From: Mactromeris polynyma
Taxonomy: Eukaryota; Mollusca; Bivalvia; Venerida; Mactridae
Direction: 5' to 3'
NCBI GenBank assembly: GCA_032209605.1
Contig: JASFXZ010000002.1
Coordinates: forward strand, 55,306,431-55,370,430
DNA: 64,000 nucleotides
This document shows positions 23,512 to 34,075 of the stretch, one piece after another (within the stretch, counting starts at the first letter, position 1; each line of letters opens with the position of its first letter). The position numbers and the translations under genes were made by a program. The notes under the pieces are model-generated. The model saw only the letters and a list, made by a program, of their open reading frames with translations, made no database searches and was not told where the DNA came from.

Positions 23512-24165
23512 GTTCGAATGTTGATGTCAGTGCTAGCTCTGGGTTCGCTACTTGGTCTGTATTCAAATATTTTAAAAACACTCGAATAACGATGTACGAG
23601 CTAGCCCGTTATTGGGCTCCAGATATGTATTCGCCGCGACCCTGTTTCGAATGTTGATGTCAGTGCTAGCTCTGGGTTCGCTACTAGATATGTATTCAAA
23701 TATTTAAAAAAACACTCGAATAACGATGCACGAGCTGGCTCGTTATTCGACTCCAGATATGTATTCGCCGCGGTCAAGTTCGAGTGTTGATGTCAGTGCT
23801 AGCTCTGGGTTCGATATAAGATATGTACTAGTATTCAAAAATATAAGTCGAATAACGATGTACGAGCTGCCTCGTTATTCGACTCCAGATATGTATTCGC
23901 CGCGGTCAAGTTCGAATGTTGATGTCAGTGCTAGCTCTGGGTTCGCTACTAGGTCTGTATTCAAATATTTAAAAAAACACTCGAATAACGATGTACGAGC
24001 TAGGTCGTTATTGGGCTCCAGATATGTATTTGCCGCGGACCCGTTTCGAATGTTGATGTAAGTGCTAGCTCTGGGTTCGATATAAGATATACATGTATAT
24101 TCAAAAATATAAGTCGAATAACGATGTACGAGCTGGCTCTGTATTCAATCTGGGTCGGTATTCAA
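23512..24165. repeat. 133-bp tandem array, five copies
   Basis: Units begin TTCGAATGTTGATGTCAGTG and include CTAGCTCTGGGTTCG, ACTCGAATAACGATGTACGA, GCTCGTTATTGG/CGACTCC and AGATATGTATTCGCCGCG. Starts lie at about 23512, 23645, 23778, 23910 and 24044, spaced 132-134 bp. Copies differ by small indels and substitutions, and two carry CTAGATATG in place of CTTGGTCTG. The plus-strand frame at 23726-24061 is a by-product. Confidence 0.93.
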
Positions 24166-24179
24166 TATTGATGTACGAT

Positions 24180-25960
24180 TTACGATTGCTGCGCCAACTT
24201 CACTCAATTTAATTAGCAGTGGGTTCGAGTCATTTCGATTATTTCATTAATATTAATTTAAGAATGAATACTCCTATTCCATTGTTTTCAGTCCTATACG
24301 TTTATCGCTCTCCCCTTTTTTCGTTATTTCAAGCGATTTTCATTTACTTTTCTTCCGTATGTTTACACCCATATTTTATCACAATTATATTTACTTTAGA
24401 ACTTAAGTTCCTTCAGTCTGCGACTTGCTGCATAGGTCTCGTCAGTTTCGTCATTATCATAATTCGACGTCAAATCTATTATAACATTTCGATAACTTGG
24501 CTGCAAATAGTTTTACTCTGACATTATGTTCTTTTTATAATTCGGTTTTGTCGACAACACTTTTGGTGTAACAATTGTTATTATTGTATGTATTATTGAA
24601 CCAAACAAAGAATTCTGTGCTTTGTACGATCGCTGTGACCTTTAGTTATATCTGTTTAACAACAGTTGTTTCCCTTTAATATATATGCGTCGACCATTTG
24701 CTACTACTATAAAATTTTGAAACAATAGGATTGAAAAGAAGCTTTCAGTGCCTGTCAGAGTATTTCTTCTTCGTTGACCAGCAAAAGTCAATATTGTGTG
24801 ACTAATGTACTAGATTTGAAAATAAAAATCATATCTCTAAATCATTGATTTATAAATCATTAACACGACGACAAAACGCCCGTAGTTGTGGATAATGCCA
24901 GATAAAACTTCTAATTCTGTTGGAATTTTTCTAATAGTTCCAATCAATTTAAATTTCCTTTGAGAGAAACCTGATTAAGCGACTAAAACACCAACAGCGC
25001 GCACATTTGAATAAGATTAATTAACTGATTTCACTTTCGTTAATATTAATTGCATTGCTGTTAGATAAATACTCATATCACGTGTCAAGTGTACAAATAT
25101 TGCAAACCTTTCACACGAATTATTTTTTCAAGGTTACAACATTCCGCGGTTAAAGGATGTATTTCTATTTTTACAACGATTAAATTGGAGTGGAGTTACA
25201 ATTAGAAAAATACGTTAGTGAATAACGCGTTCAATGTCCCACAGAACGTATATATTATCTAAAGAAACGATATCAGGTCATATTAATGAAATTCTTGATA
25301 ATTCTTCTTACTTTTGCTTAAACAGGATTATAATCATCACAAATCGACAATGTCTCTCATTCTATTGTTGTATTTCTGTTTTTCGTTAGCACGTAAGCTT
25401 CACATACGTATAGTAACGCGTATAGTTTAATGTAAATAGTCGAGTGGCCGCATTTCTCAAGAAATTTTGATTGGCATGGAAAACATTTTCAAAATAGTTC
25501 GTGTCCTGTGTCAACCATGAACAATCGACTCGAATTCTTCACATATTGTAGAGAATTCGCTTCTTTGCAACGAATGCATGTCCAACTTTATCATCGCAAG
25601 ATTCCCCAGATCTGATCGATATTGGCTCCATACACCTTTACAGATTAAAAAGTCAATCTATAATTACCCACACCAATATTTTATTTCAAGGCTATTCTAT
25701 AAAATGTCACATTTCCCCCAAATTCTTCCCTATAAAGAGCACTTATTGTTAATTAACAGCTTGTATAATCGCTGCATCCGGCTTGATCACTTCAATCAGA
25801 TGTCATGCTGCACGCGCACTGTTGGATACCGATCACGCGTACACCGCGATATATAGATATATAGAGCACCCACATTAAATCTAAAAAGTGCGTTCGACAG
25901 CATATTAATTTTAACTCTAATATATCTCTGCACACAGTATCTACCAGTTAAAATGTTTAA
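24180..25960. other. Intergenic DNA, nothing recognised
   Basis: AT-rich with chance frames at 24219-24521 and 25578-25856 (the latter ends in a short CGCG/ATAT patch). No family recognised. Confidence 0.5.
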
Positions 25961-25964
25961 CACA

Positions 25965-26400
25965 ACCGGGAGTCACCGGGAGAAATATCAAGAACCGGCG
26001 TTATCCGGGCAGGTCTGGTACACGCCGGTATATACCGGCGCAGGACCGGGTCTCTATCGTGGCTCTTCCGTGATAGTCCGTAGTAATCCGGGGCGGTCGG
26101 GAATACTCCACTCACGGTAGACATACGGTGAACCCCGGAGTTAACCCGGCATAGCTCCTGCGCATGCCGGTAAAGCCCCGTTTTGCACCGGTGGAGTTAG
26201 GGACTGACACGGTCTGAGCCGGATTAGCAGACGATTAACAACGGCGTATGCCGGCATTCCGCCGGTTGAGGTCGGTAGGCCCCCGTTTCATTACGGACCG
26301 ACCCGGTTTATGCCGGATAATCCCGTTTCCACGACGGTAACAGATGGCGAAATTACGGTCAGACAGGGTGTAGTTACGGTTAGCCCCGGATAAATTCCCA
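25965..26400. repeat. CCGG-rich subterminal region, left
   Basis: Eighteen CCGG sites in about 440 bp, often as ACCGGG, GCCGGTA or ACCGGCG at spacings near 15-30 bp, in otherwise AT-rich surroundings. The matching region is at the other side of the Harbinger genes. Likely protein-binding subterminal repeats (inference). Confidence 0.75.
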
Positions 26401-26401
26401 G

Positions 26402-26412
26402 TGTGTATAAAG
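26402..26412 (+). promoter_or_regulatory. Putative TATA box for the Harbinger transposase
   Basis: GTGTATAAAGT lies about 55 bp upstream of the ATG at 26463, on the same strand, just inside the CCGG-rich flank. Confidence 0.45.
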
Positions 26413-26462
26413 TATCGTGTACAATTAGGTTCCCCATCAGTGTAATTTAAGAGCAAGACGAT

Positions 26463-26877
26463 ATGATCCAGACAAGCAGCAACATACTCGAGTTGGTGAA
26501 CTGTCAGCTACAGTTGGCCCATCGGCAGACAGCTTGCGCCATAGTGATGGCAAGGGTTCAGTTACATAACAGAAGACACACGAGGCGACATCAAAGAAAG
26601 ACAGTGTGGGTTCGTCCATGGATACAGAGGAGACTTCAATTCGGGCATTACTCCAGACTTCTCCAGGAACTGCGGCTTGAAGATAAGCGGTCGTTCTATG
26701 ATGTTCTATGGACTGCTGCAGAGATTAGAACATCGAATCTCCAAACAAGATACATGGTACAGGAAGTCTATTGAGCCTGGTCTTAAATGAGCCATTACTT
26801 TGCGATACCTAGCCAGCGGGGACAATTACCACTCCTTGATGTACGCCTTTAGAGTGGCTTATAACACCATCTCTGAG
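26463..26877 (+). pseudogene. Harbinger (HARBI1-like) transposase, first exon, broken
   Basis: Starts MIQTSSNILELV and continues with a basic stretch (RRHTRRHQRKTVWVRPWIQR), then FGHYSRLLQELRLEDKRSFY. The arginine-rich VRPW motif followed by the LxEDxxxF block is the hallmark N-terminus of animal Harbinger transposases. A frameshift near 26715 leads to LQRLEHRISKQDTWYRKSIE, then a TGA stop after EPGLK. The frame goes on as AITLRYLASGDNYHSLMYAF and RVAYNTISE. It ends at a consensus donor (GAG/GTGAGT, GT at 26878-26879), the usual intron position after NTIS. The catalytic DDE exon is absent, so no activity is expected. Confidence 0.88.
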
Positions 26878-26986
26878 GTGAGTAATTCTTTTTGGCAATG
26901 CAATGTAATTCAGCAATGTGAATTTCAAACTTTTAGCAAGATTGACAATTACGAATTTATAAATGTTAACAAAATTCAACACTTAC
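26878..26986. other. Deletion junction between the two Harbinger introns
   Basis: This 109-bp stretch starts with the plus-strand donor GTGAGT of the transposase and ends with the minus-strand donor GTAAGT (GT at 26985-26986) of the MADF gene. In a full element several exons would lie here. The AT-rich sequence is probably two intron starts joined by a deletion. Confidence 0.65.
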
Positions 26987-27685
26987 ACTGACAGCAAGTC
27001 TGGATGACAACCGCACTATATGAGCCTTGAGGAATCCGAAGTTCCTTAGGGTGAACTCGTCCCTGTCCGTATATACCCTGGCGCACGAACCGCTGGTCTG
27101 TGCGGTTAATTTGCCGACCCTGGTCCTCACGGAGTCGTACCATGTACTGAGGGACTTCACCGCCACGCCGAGATCTGCTGCCTTCTTCTCCCACAATGAT
27201 TTCTTCTTCGCAATATCTTTGTACTCCCTCTTCCCCTTCATGTACAAATACTCCTAGGACTTTAACCAATCTGAAATTTCCTCCTCTTGTACATCCGTCA
27301 AAATGAGTGGCGCAATCTTCTGGCGCTTTTTCGGCAGATCCTGCGTCGGTGATGGTGGCGAGTGGCGCTCAGGTGATAGTTCCCTCTGGGGTGGAGGTGT
27401 TGGCCCAAGAACAGATTCTTCATCTGATGATGGTTCCTCTACTGGTGCCATCTTCCTCACAGGCGGTGGTGGGTTCTTGGTCCTAGGCATTGTCACCTTC
27501 TTGCGCCTTTTCTGCCGATTCTGCGTAGGTGATGGTGACGAGTGGCGCTCAGGTGAAGACTCCCTCAGGGTCGGATGTGTTGGCTCACGAATAGATTCGT
27601 CATCTGACGGTGAAAGCATGGTACCATCTAGTGCATTTTTCCTCACATGTTTTTTAACAGGCGGAGGGTTCTTGTTTCTAGGCAT
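26987..27685 (-). pseudogene. Harbinger MADF/Myb-like DNA-binding protein, first exon, with an in-frame stop
   Basis: The ATG at 27685 gives MPRNKNPPPVKKHVRKN, a basic, proline-rich N-terminus with SPERHSSPSPTQ. About 65 residues later the same pattern returns (MPRTKNPPPPVRK, SPERHSPPSPTQ), an internal duplication. Then comes ILTDVQEEEISDWLKS, a TAG stop (27254-27256), and in the same frame EYLYMKGKREYKDIAKKKSL, WEKKAADLGVAVKSLSTWYD, RTRVGKLT and NFGFLKAHIVR. This is a complete MADF domain interrupted by one nonsense codon. It ends at a splice donor (AGT/GTAAGT). In Harbinger elements this protein guides the transposase to the ends. The stop makes it a pseudogene unless it is read through. 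Confidence 0.82.
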
Positions 27686-27770
27686 TTCTGACGATGTTGC
27701 CACTTATCAGATAGATGCTTCTTCTTCGACAGACGGATAGAAAACTGATGCTGATCTGCGCTTGTCTCAG

Positions 27771-27781
27771 TTTATATATAC
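27771..27781 (-). promoter_or_regulatory. Putative TATA box for the MADF gene
   Basis: On the minus strand GGTATATATAAAC lies about 86-96 bp upstream of the ATG at 27685, at the inner border of the right CCGG-rich flank. It mirrors the arrangement on the transposase side. Confidence 0.5.
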
Positions 27782-27799
27782 CTGTACTATCTGGTTACC

Positions 27800-28145
27800 A
27801 TCGGGTGTCACCGTGGCACCACCGGCGCACGACCGGGGTTCTACCGGGTTGGACCGGCAGGGCCGTAACACGATTGTGGTCTCACCGGCTGGCACCGGGA
27901 CACGACCTGGGTCACACCGGGATGGACAGGGAAACACGCCGGCGCGACACCGTAAATACACCGTGCCAAACCGGGGTAATCTGGGATCAAACGGGGGCAT
28001 CCGGCTTCTAAACCGGGAACACTCCGGGACAGCGACGGGAATATGAGAATGCAATAGATTTTTCTGGCACAAATGTCCCGGATCATCCCGGATCATCCCA
28101 GTATACCGGCTAGTCTTCACCGGGAGATACCGAGACCTGAACCGG
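27800..28145. repeat. CCGG-rich subterminal region, right
   Basis: Seventeen CCGG sites in about 350 bp, mainly ACCGGG, ACCGGC and CCCGGATC. Counterpart of the left flank. Overlapping frames on both strands here are consequences of GC richness. Confidence 0.75.
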
Positions 28146-28234
28146 GACAGTGAGAACTAGGCTTAACATTCACTAGCTCTATTACTATTTGCTGAGTTAC
28201 ATACATGAACTTCGCTTAATTTAGGGATTGTGAA

Positions 28235-28325
28235 GTATGCGTCATAACCTCGCCCAATGTGGGATTCGAATGCACGGCTTTCAAACATCGGGTGCTCTAA
28301 TCTTCATCCACCTAGCATCATTTCA
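28235..28325 (-). repeat. tRNA-like fragment (SINE head)
   Basis: On the minus strand GATGCTAGGTGGATGAAGAT and TAGAGC give an A-box-like segment, and GCATTCGAATCCCAC a B box. Acceptor-stem pairing is absent, so this is not a functional tRNA. Confidence 0.5.
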
Positions 28326-28819
28326 GTTAAATTACAATATGTAAACGATCAATATGATATTTAACACACTGGTTCAATTCTTTTTCTTGAGCATAACGTT
28401 TTTCTTAACTCTCTGAATAACTGAATATGTAGTTTTGCAGCGTTATCCTATATTTGCTCATTACTGAAGTCAGTTATTTCTGAGAAATTAGAGTCTTTTA
28501 TGAATCAATGTTGACTTAAATCTATTTATATAAAATACGTTACTTCAAGTTCGCTGTTAGAAACACAAGGTCACCGTGACATTTGATCTAATTTTGATGC
28601 TTCTTGCATTTCACGTAATTTTTTGTTATCTGTTGATTCTGTTCCGATAACAGCAACATGTGGAATACAGAAATCCATTTCATAGAACAAACATTAACCT
28701 GCTTTTGTCCTTGAAACTTGATTGCAAAATGTTTTCATTTTCAATCCAAAATATCATTAAATCACAGACGACAAGTTTGTCCGTAAAGAATTGTTGCCAT
28801 CAGGAAGGTCGTAAAGTAA
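28326..28819. other. Intergenic DNA, nothing recognised
   Basis: AT-rich spacer before the 41-bp array. Confidence 0.45.
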
Positions 28820-30428
28820 AGGTATTTTATAATCTATAGCTACACATGCTGTTTATTGGCAGGTATTTTATAATCTATAGCTACACATGTTGTTTATTGG
28901 CAGGTATTTTATAATCTATAGCTACACATGTTGTTTATTGGCAGGTATTTTATAATCTATAGCTACACATGTTGTTTATTGGCAGGTATTTTATAATCTA
29001 TAGCTACACATGTTGTTTATTGGCAGGTATTTTATAATCTATAGCTACACATGTTGTTTATTGGCAGGTATTTTATAATCTATAGCTACACATGTTGTTT
29101 ATTGGCAGGTATTTTATAATCTATAGCTACACATGTTGTTTATTGGCAGGTATTTTATAATCTATAGCTACACATGTTGTTTATTGGCAGGTATTTTATA
29201 ATCTATAGCTACACATGTTGTTTATTGGCAGGTATTTTATAATCTATAGCTACACATGTTGTTTATTGGCAGGTATTTTATAATCTATAGCTACACATGT
29301 TGTTTATTGGCAGGTATTTTATAATCTATAGCTACACATGTTGTTTATTGGCAGGTATTTTATAATCTATAGCTACACATGTTGTTTATTGGCAGGTATT
29401 TTATAATCTATAGCTACACATGTTGTTTATTGGCAGGTATTTTATAATCTATAGCTACACATGTTGTTTATTGGCAGGTATTTTATAATCTATAGCTACA
29501 CATGTTGTTTATTGGCAGGTATTTTATAATCTATAGCTACACATGTTGTTTATTGGCAGGTATTTTATAATCTATAGCTACACATGTTGTTTATTGGCAG
29601 GTATTTTATAATCTATAGCTACACATGTTGTTTATTGGCAGGTATTTTATAATCTATAGCTACACATGTTGTTTATTGGCAGGTATTTTATAATCTATAG
29701 CTACACATGTTGTTTATTGGCAGGTATTTTATAATCTATAGCTACACATGTTGTTTATTGGCAGGTATTTTATAATCTATAGCTACACATGTTGTTTATT
29801 GGCAGGTATTTTATAATCTATAGCTACACATGTTGTTTATTGGCAGGTATTTTATAATCTATAGCTACACATGTTGTTTATTGGCAGGTATTTTATAATC
29901 TATAGCTACACATGTTGTTTATTGGCAGGTATTTTATAATCTATAGCTACACATGTTGTTTATTGGCAGGTATTTTATAATCTATAGCTACACATGTTGT
30001 TTATTGGCAGGTATTTTATAATCTATAGCTACACATGTTGTTTATTGGCAGGTATTTTATAATCTATAGCTACACATGTTGTTTATTGGCAGGTATTTTA
30101 TAATCTATAGCTACACATGTTGTTTATTGGCAGGTATTTTATAATCTATAGCTACACATGTTGTTTATTGGCAGGTATTTTATAATCTATAGCTACACAT
30201 GTTGTTTATTGGCAGGTATTTTATAATCTATAGCTACACATGTTGTTTATTGGCAGGTATTTTATAATCTATAGCTACACATGTTGTTTATTGGCAGGTA
30301 TTTTATAATCTATAGCTACACATGTTGTTTATTGGCAGGTATTTTATAATCTATAGCTACACATGTTGTTTATTGGCAGGTATTTTATAATCTATAGCTA
30401 CACATGTTGTTTATTGGCAGGTATTTTA
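28820..30428. repeat. 41-bp minisatellite, about 39 nearly identical copies
   Basis: The unit is AGGTATTTTATAATCTATAG followed by CTACACATGTTGTTTATTGG and C. All copies read by eye are identical except the first, which has CATGCTG for CATGTTG; the last breaks off at AGGTATTTTACAAG. Such uniformity points to very recent amplification or active homogenisation, and copy number in the assembly may be unreliable. Confidence 0.98.
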
Positions 30429-30912
30429 CAAGCTGTTGAAAAACTGTCAAAAAGAACCAATTTGTCACCAGTTTCCGTGACAAATTCGGTGATATTCTTC
30501 CCTAACTGTTTCTGTTAAAAAACAATAGCAAATGTAATGCTGGAACTGCATCTTGTTTGTTTCAGGCGTGTTTTAAGTTGTTCGGTAGAACGACTAGTTC
30601 TATGGCAATTTTCGACAGTCGCATCACCTTAATACGAAAACTCAAGCAAGCATAACAGGCAAGTGAATCGGTTAATAATAATTCAATATCTGAGCGTAAC
30701 CTGTATAACTTACTCAATACTGATTGTAATCTTAACTACGCAATTAAATTTAAAGGTTCAACAATAGTAATAATTGTTCGTACTTTCTGTGAAGTGTTGA
30801 ATACAAAACTACAGTTCAATACCGAACAACTTCAGTGCTTTCAGCGCTGTGATTAATAATTGATATTGTTAGTCAGAGACAAGGGCGCGGTACCAGCCGA
30901 GACTTATGCTAT
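30429..30912. other. Spacer after the 41-bp array
   Basis: AT-rich, with no recognised feature. Confidence 0.45.
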
Positions 30913-31005
30913 AAATGCATTCCTTAATATGGAAAATATTAGAAAGGTTTTTACTAAACTGAGCAATTCTTTCTTCTTGAAAATTTGCCATGATTTAAAT
31001 ACAGT
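30913..31005. repeat. Direct repeat R2, copy 1
   Basis: AAATGCATTCCTTAATATGG to TTTAAATACAGT. It matches 32048-32138 in the same orientation with about six differences. The copies bracket about 1.04 kb that includes dispersed repeat family D, copy A. Confidence 0.9.
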
Positions 31006-31503
31006 ATAAAGTAGAGTATAAACGAGGCTCATGCATAATGCCGATGATAGAAACCGACTGAGCAGGGCCAATGCGTGACAACCGGGTGGTTAGAGCCTCG
31101 TTTTGGCAACGAGTTTCGATATGTTGTAGAAATGTGTTTCTAGTGTGAGAAACTTTCTAAGTAGTGAATCAGGGGATTCCCCTTTCCTGAATAATCATTG
31201 TGTTTGTTTTGTTTCCTGGTTGGAAAGCCTGGTTTATAAATAAGGAAGCCTGAACTAAACCACCAGATTAAATATTTAAAAAAAACAGTTTAAAAAGTCT
31301 AGACGTCGAAACATTGAGTTTCCTTTCCTGCGTTTATAACTAATGTCGAAATCATTCTACCCTGATAAGACAGTTCACCTCCAAGCATTTTTTTTCTAAA
31401 TCCATAAAAGTGACGTTTTGCTTTCCAAATGGGAACTTAAACCGTCAATACGTGTAGTAACGCAGATCAAGGGGAATCCCCTGATTTCCCGTTCAGGAAG
31501 GTT

Positions 31504-31816
31504 TTCGGCGCAGCCGTACTAACATGGTTTTGCTATTTGCATATCAGTGTTGTGTAATCCAATCAAATCGCACGTTAACCGCCAAGACAATCTCTCTTCA
31601 ACCGAACAACGTTTGTAACATTGACGCGGATTGGTTAACCTTTCGATAAAGGGTACGTTACCATACCGAAATCCACTGAATTTCGGTGAATTTACCGAAA
31701 TCCATTTTGGATGTGGAGTGACCAGCAATCATAGCATTTCGGCATTTTCTTCTGTTGCACAACAAATCTTAACCTTAAACTTGCGTCGACCATCTTTTTT
31801 CAAGATATTTCTTGTT
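31504..31816 (+). repeat. Dispersed repeat family D, copy A (most complete)
   Basis: Begins TTCGGCGCAGCCGTACTAAC, where CGGCGCAGCCG forms a short hairpin. It continues with TGCATATCAGTG, TCAACCGAACAACG, TTGACGCGGATTGG, CGATAAAGGGTACGTTAC, an internal CCGAAATCC/GGATTTCGG-type palindrome, TCCATTTTGGATGTGGAGTG, CAACAAATCTTAACC and CGACCATCTTTTTTCAAG, and ends ATATTTCTTGTT. Four other copies occur in the window. It has no coding frame and no clear terminal inverted repeat. The terminal hairpin and a head-to-tail pair elsewhere suggest a non-autonomous Helitron-like element, unproven. Confidence 0.85.
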
Positions 31817-32047
31817 ACCACTGTGTATTTCTGTATATATATAATCAATATGCAAATTGATACAGATTCAATTCCATTTTAATCTTCTTGAAATACGTAT
31901 GGCATATTAACAATATACTGGCGCCAGTTTAAATACAATATTGAAAGTCTAGGACAAGATATGCATGTTTATTGGTACATCATACCAGCTATCATGTCTT
32001 GTGAAACGTACAATGCATAGTCTCATGTCTTGGTATTTGCATATTTA

Positions 32048-32138
32048 AATGCATTCCTTAATATGGAAATATTAGAAAGGTTTTTACTAAACAGAACAAT
32101 TCTGTCTTCTTGAAAGTTTGCCATGATTTAAATACAGT
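32048..32138. repeat. Direct repeat R2, copy 2
   Basis: Partner of 30913-31005. It shares ATTAGAAAGGTTTTTACTAA and TTTGCCATGATTTAAATACA. Confidence 0.9.
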
Positions 32139-32139
32139 G

Positions 32140-33905
32140 AGTCATAAAGTTCTCCTAATTATGAAACCATAATCAATATGAGAATTACAAATCTTAAACA
32201 TTGGGCATACTGTTTTAAATCTTTATTCGTAATAGCCAATTCAAAGGTCGAATTTAAAGTCGTTTAGCTTAAACCGAATGTAAATTGTGTCATTTGGTAT
32301 AATACTGATAATGTAGTTCTTATTATACGTCGTGTCTGCCAAAATTACATAGACTAGGTGTACAGAATATGAGAGCCAGATCTTCACACTACTGATACCA
32401 ACGACATAAAATATCTAACTCAAGATGAAAACATACTTATACAAACGCAGTCTGTAGATAAGAATGTTGGAGACATGGGAATTGGCAGTGTTATACAGTC
32501 ATACAAACACAACCAAATGTGTTAAATGCGCGCATACCCGTATCGAAATGTTTTATACGCAAATGCGCATGAACGTTAACAGTGCTCTTGAAATCCACAA
32601 GCCCGACGTCCCGGACAAGTCTCATTGCTAATTCGGGTCACCGTCAGTTGAATTAGACGCATTCCTATTTTACTGGTAATCCATACTCTATTCTACGCTC
32701 AGACAGCTAGCCTCCCATGTTGGACATGTCCATTTTAACATGTACATTAGTCCGGAACAACTGTGTATAAAGAAAATGACTAGAGTCATGGCGTATGCAC
32801 GACTGCATAAAATCTACTGATGAATTATAGAACTTCTTGTATAACATTGACTGGAGATAAATGTAAGAGTGACGTAAAATTATCATAAATTACAGAACTT
32901 ATAAAATGAAACGATAAATCCAAGCCAAAATCAATCATTCAGTATTTATATATTTCCTTTATATACAATCAAAGTAAAAGTACAATGCTGCATCTCCAGA
33001 GGGGCTCTCTCTTGAACAAACACCTGTCTTCAAGGATTTACTAACAAGTTCACCCCGTTCAAACAACAACCTCAAAACTACAGTCAAAGTGTGTGTCTCC
33101 CAAAGGGCATTGTGCTGGATTGGATGCAAAGTGTAAATCACACTCTTACAGCAATATGACGACAAGAAACGAACTCGTATTAAACACGTGTAATATTTAT
33201 TTACACAGCTTGATACTCGCCTAGTTATTAATGTCTCAACCAGGAGAGTAATAATTTCTAACAAATCGTTTATAGTTCAAACGTCATAAAACACGACTTC
33301 ACAAGGATTAAAAGAGCAGTCATTATTAATTTTCATTAATCAAATGATTGTGGTTGTCGTTTTTATTGTATGCTGTTCAAAAAGACAAATACTCAGGGTC
33401 ATTCTATTGCTGAAACTCACCATATATCAGGAGTGTGTCTTTTCATGTTTCTTGTCAAACCAGTCATATTTTGTCTATGAATTGTGGTCACATGTTAAAT
33501 GTCTTTTCGAGGTTCAATGGCAGATAATTACCGCTTTCTGTCACTGAATCGTGTTTAATATTAAGAGAATGGGGTATAATTGTAATGTATGGCACGACTT
33601 AACTGCCGTCATTTTTGCAGTAATGAAGCATTAAATGTAGTCGCGTCGCGTGCTCTTAACGAGCATGGGAATATAGTTAGCGGTAATAACTCTCAATATT
33701 ATTAACTAGAACGTACGTAATCGCATATGTATCATACTTATGTTATCATTATTTCAATATAATTCGATACGAAACGATACCAAACTCCTCACAGCGCTTA
33801 TCTCCCCCTGGCGGCGCATTAACCATGTCACGTCACGCAATGATCGGTATATTTGAATAGACGGACGGGTAAATCCTGAAACCACGGTTGTTAATTCGTT
33901 ACCTA
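32140..33905. other. Intergenic DNA, nothing recognised
   Basis: AT-rich with short chance frames. No transposon or RNA feature identified. Confidence 0.5.
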
Positions 33906-33908
33906 TTA

Positions 33909-34075
33909 CAGTAAAACCTCAATAATAGGTCTTATTATTGAGGTGCTCTTAATATTGAGGTTGAATAAAGAGCAAAACAGTGAAAATGGACTTGAAAATT
34001 GTGTTTTTAATTTTGAGGTGGTCTTAATTTTGAGGTGGTCTTAATTATGAGGTGGTCTTAAAGTGAGGTTTACTG
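33909..34075 (+). mobile_element. Tigger-type MITE family M, copy 1
   Basis: Starts CAGTAAAACCTCAATAATAG and ends with a degraded GTGAGGTTTACTG. It contains TTAATATTGAGGTTGAATAA followed by AGAGCAAAACAGTGAAAATG, also found in copy 3, and repeated GAGGTGGTCTTAATT blocks. TA precedes the left end; the right end has lost the expected TA (AA instead). Non-coding, probably mobilised by a pogo-like transposase. Confidence 0.9.

Larger units (their letters stand above)
25965..28145. mobile_element. Internally deleted PIF/Harbinger transposon with two facing gene remnants
   Basis: Harbinger elements encode a DDE transposase and a separate Myb/MADF-type DNA-binding protein. Both are represented here: the transposase first exon on plus (26463-26877) and the MADF-type first exon on minus (26987-27685). 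They face each other and each stops at a splice donor. Only about 110 bp separates the donors, so all downstream exons, including the catalytic core, are gone. Two GC-rich flanks (25965-26400 and 27800-28145) hold 18 and 17 CCGG sites. Terminal repeats are not clear. The right side ends near GAACTAGGC-TTAA and the left near TTAA-CACAACCGGG, consistent with a TTA-type target but not proven. Confidence 0.8.

Noticed and set aside
27303..27740. 145-residue plus-strand frame rich in glycine and serine
   Set aside because: It is antisense to the Harbinger MADF frame, which has recognised motifs and a promoter.
27715..28120. Several frames on both strands in the right CCGG-rich flank
   Set aside because: GC-rich DNA has few stops. 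No frame shows a known domain, and the region mirrors the left flank.
28820..30428. CRISPR-like appearance of the 41-bp array
   Set aside because: There are no unique spacers between repeats. It is a head-to-tail minisatellite in animal DNA.
30913..32138. LTR retrotransposon with 92-bp LTRs
   Set aside because: No TG..CA ends, primer-binding site, polypurine tract or gag/pol frames were found between the repeats.
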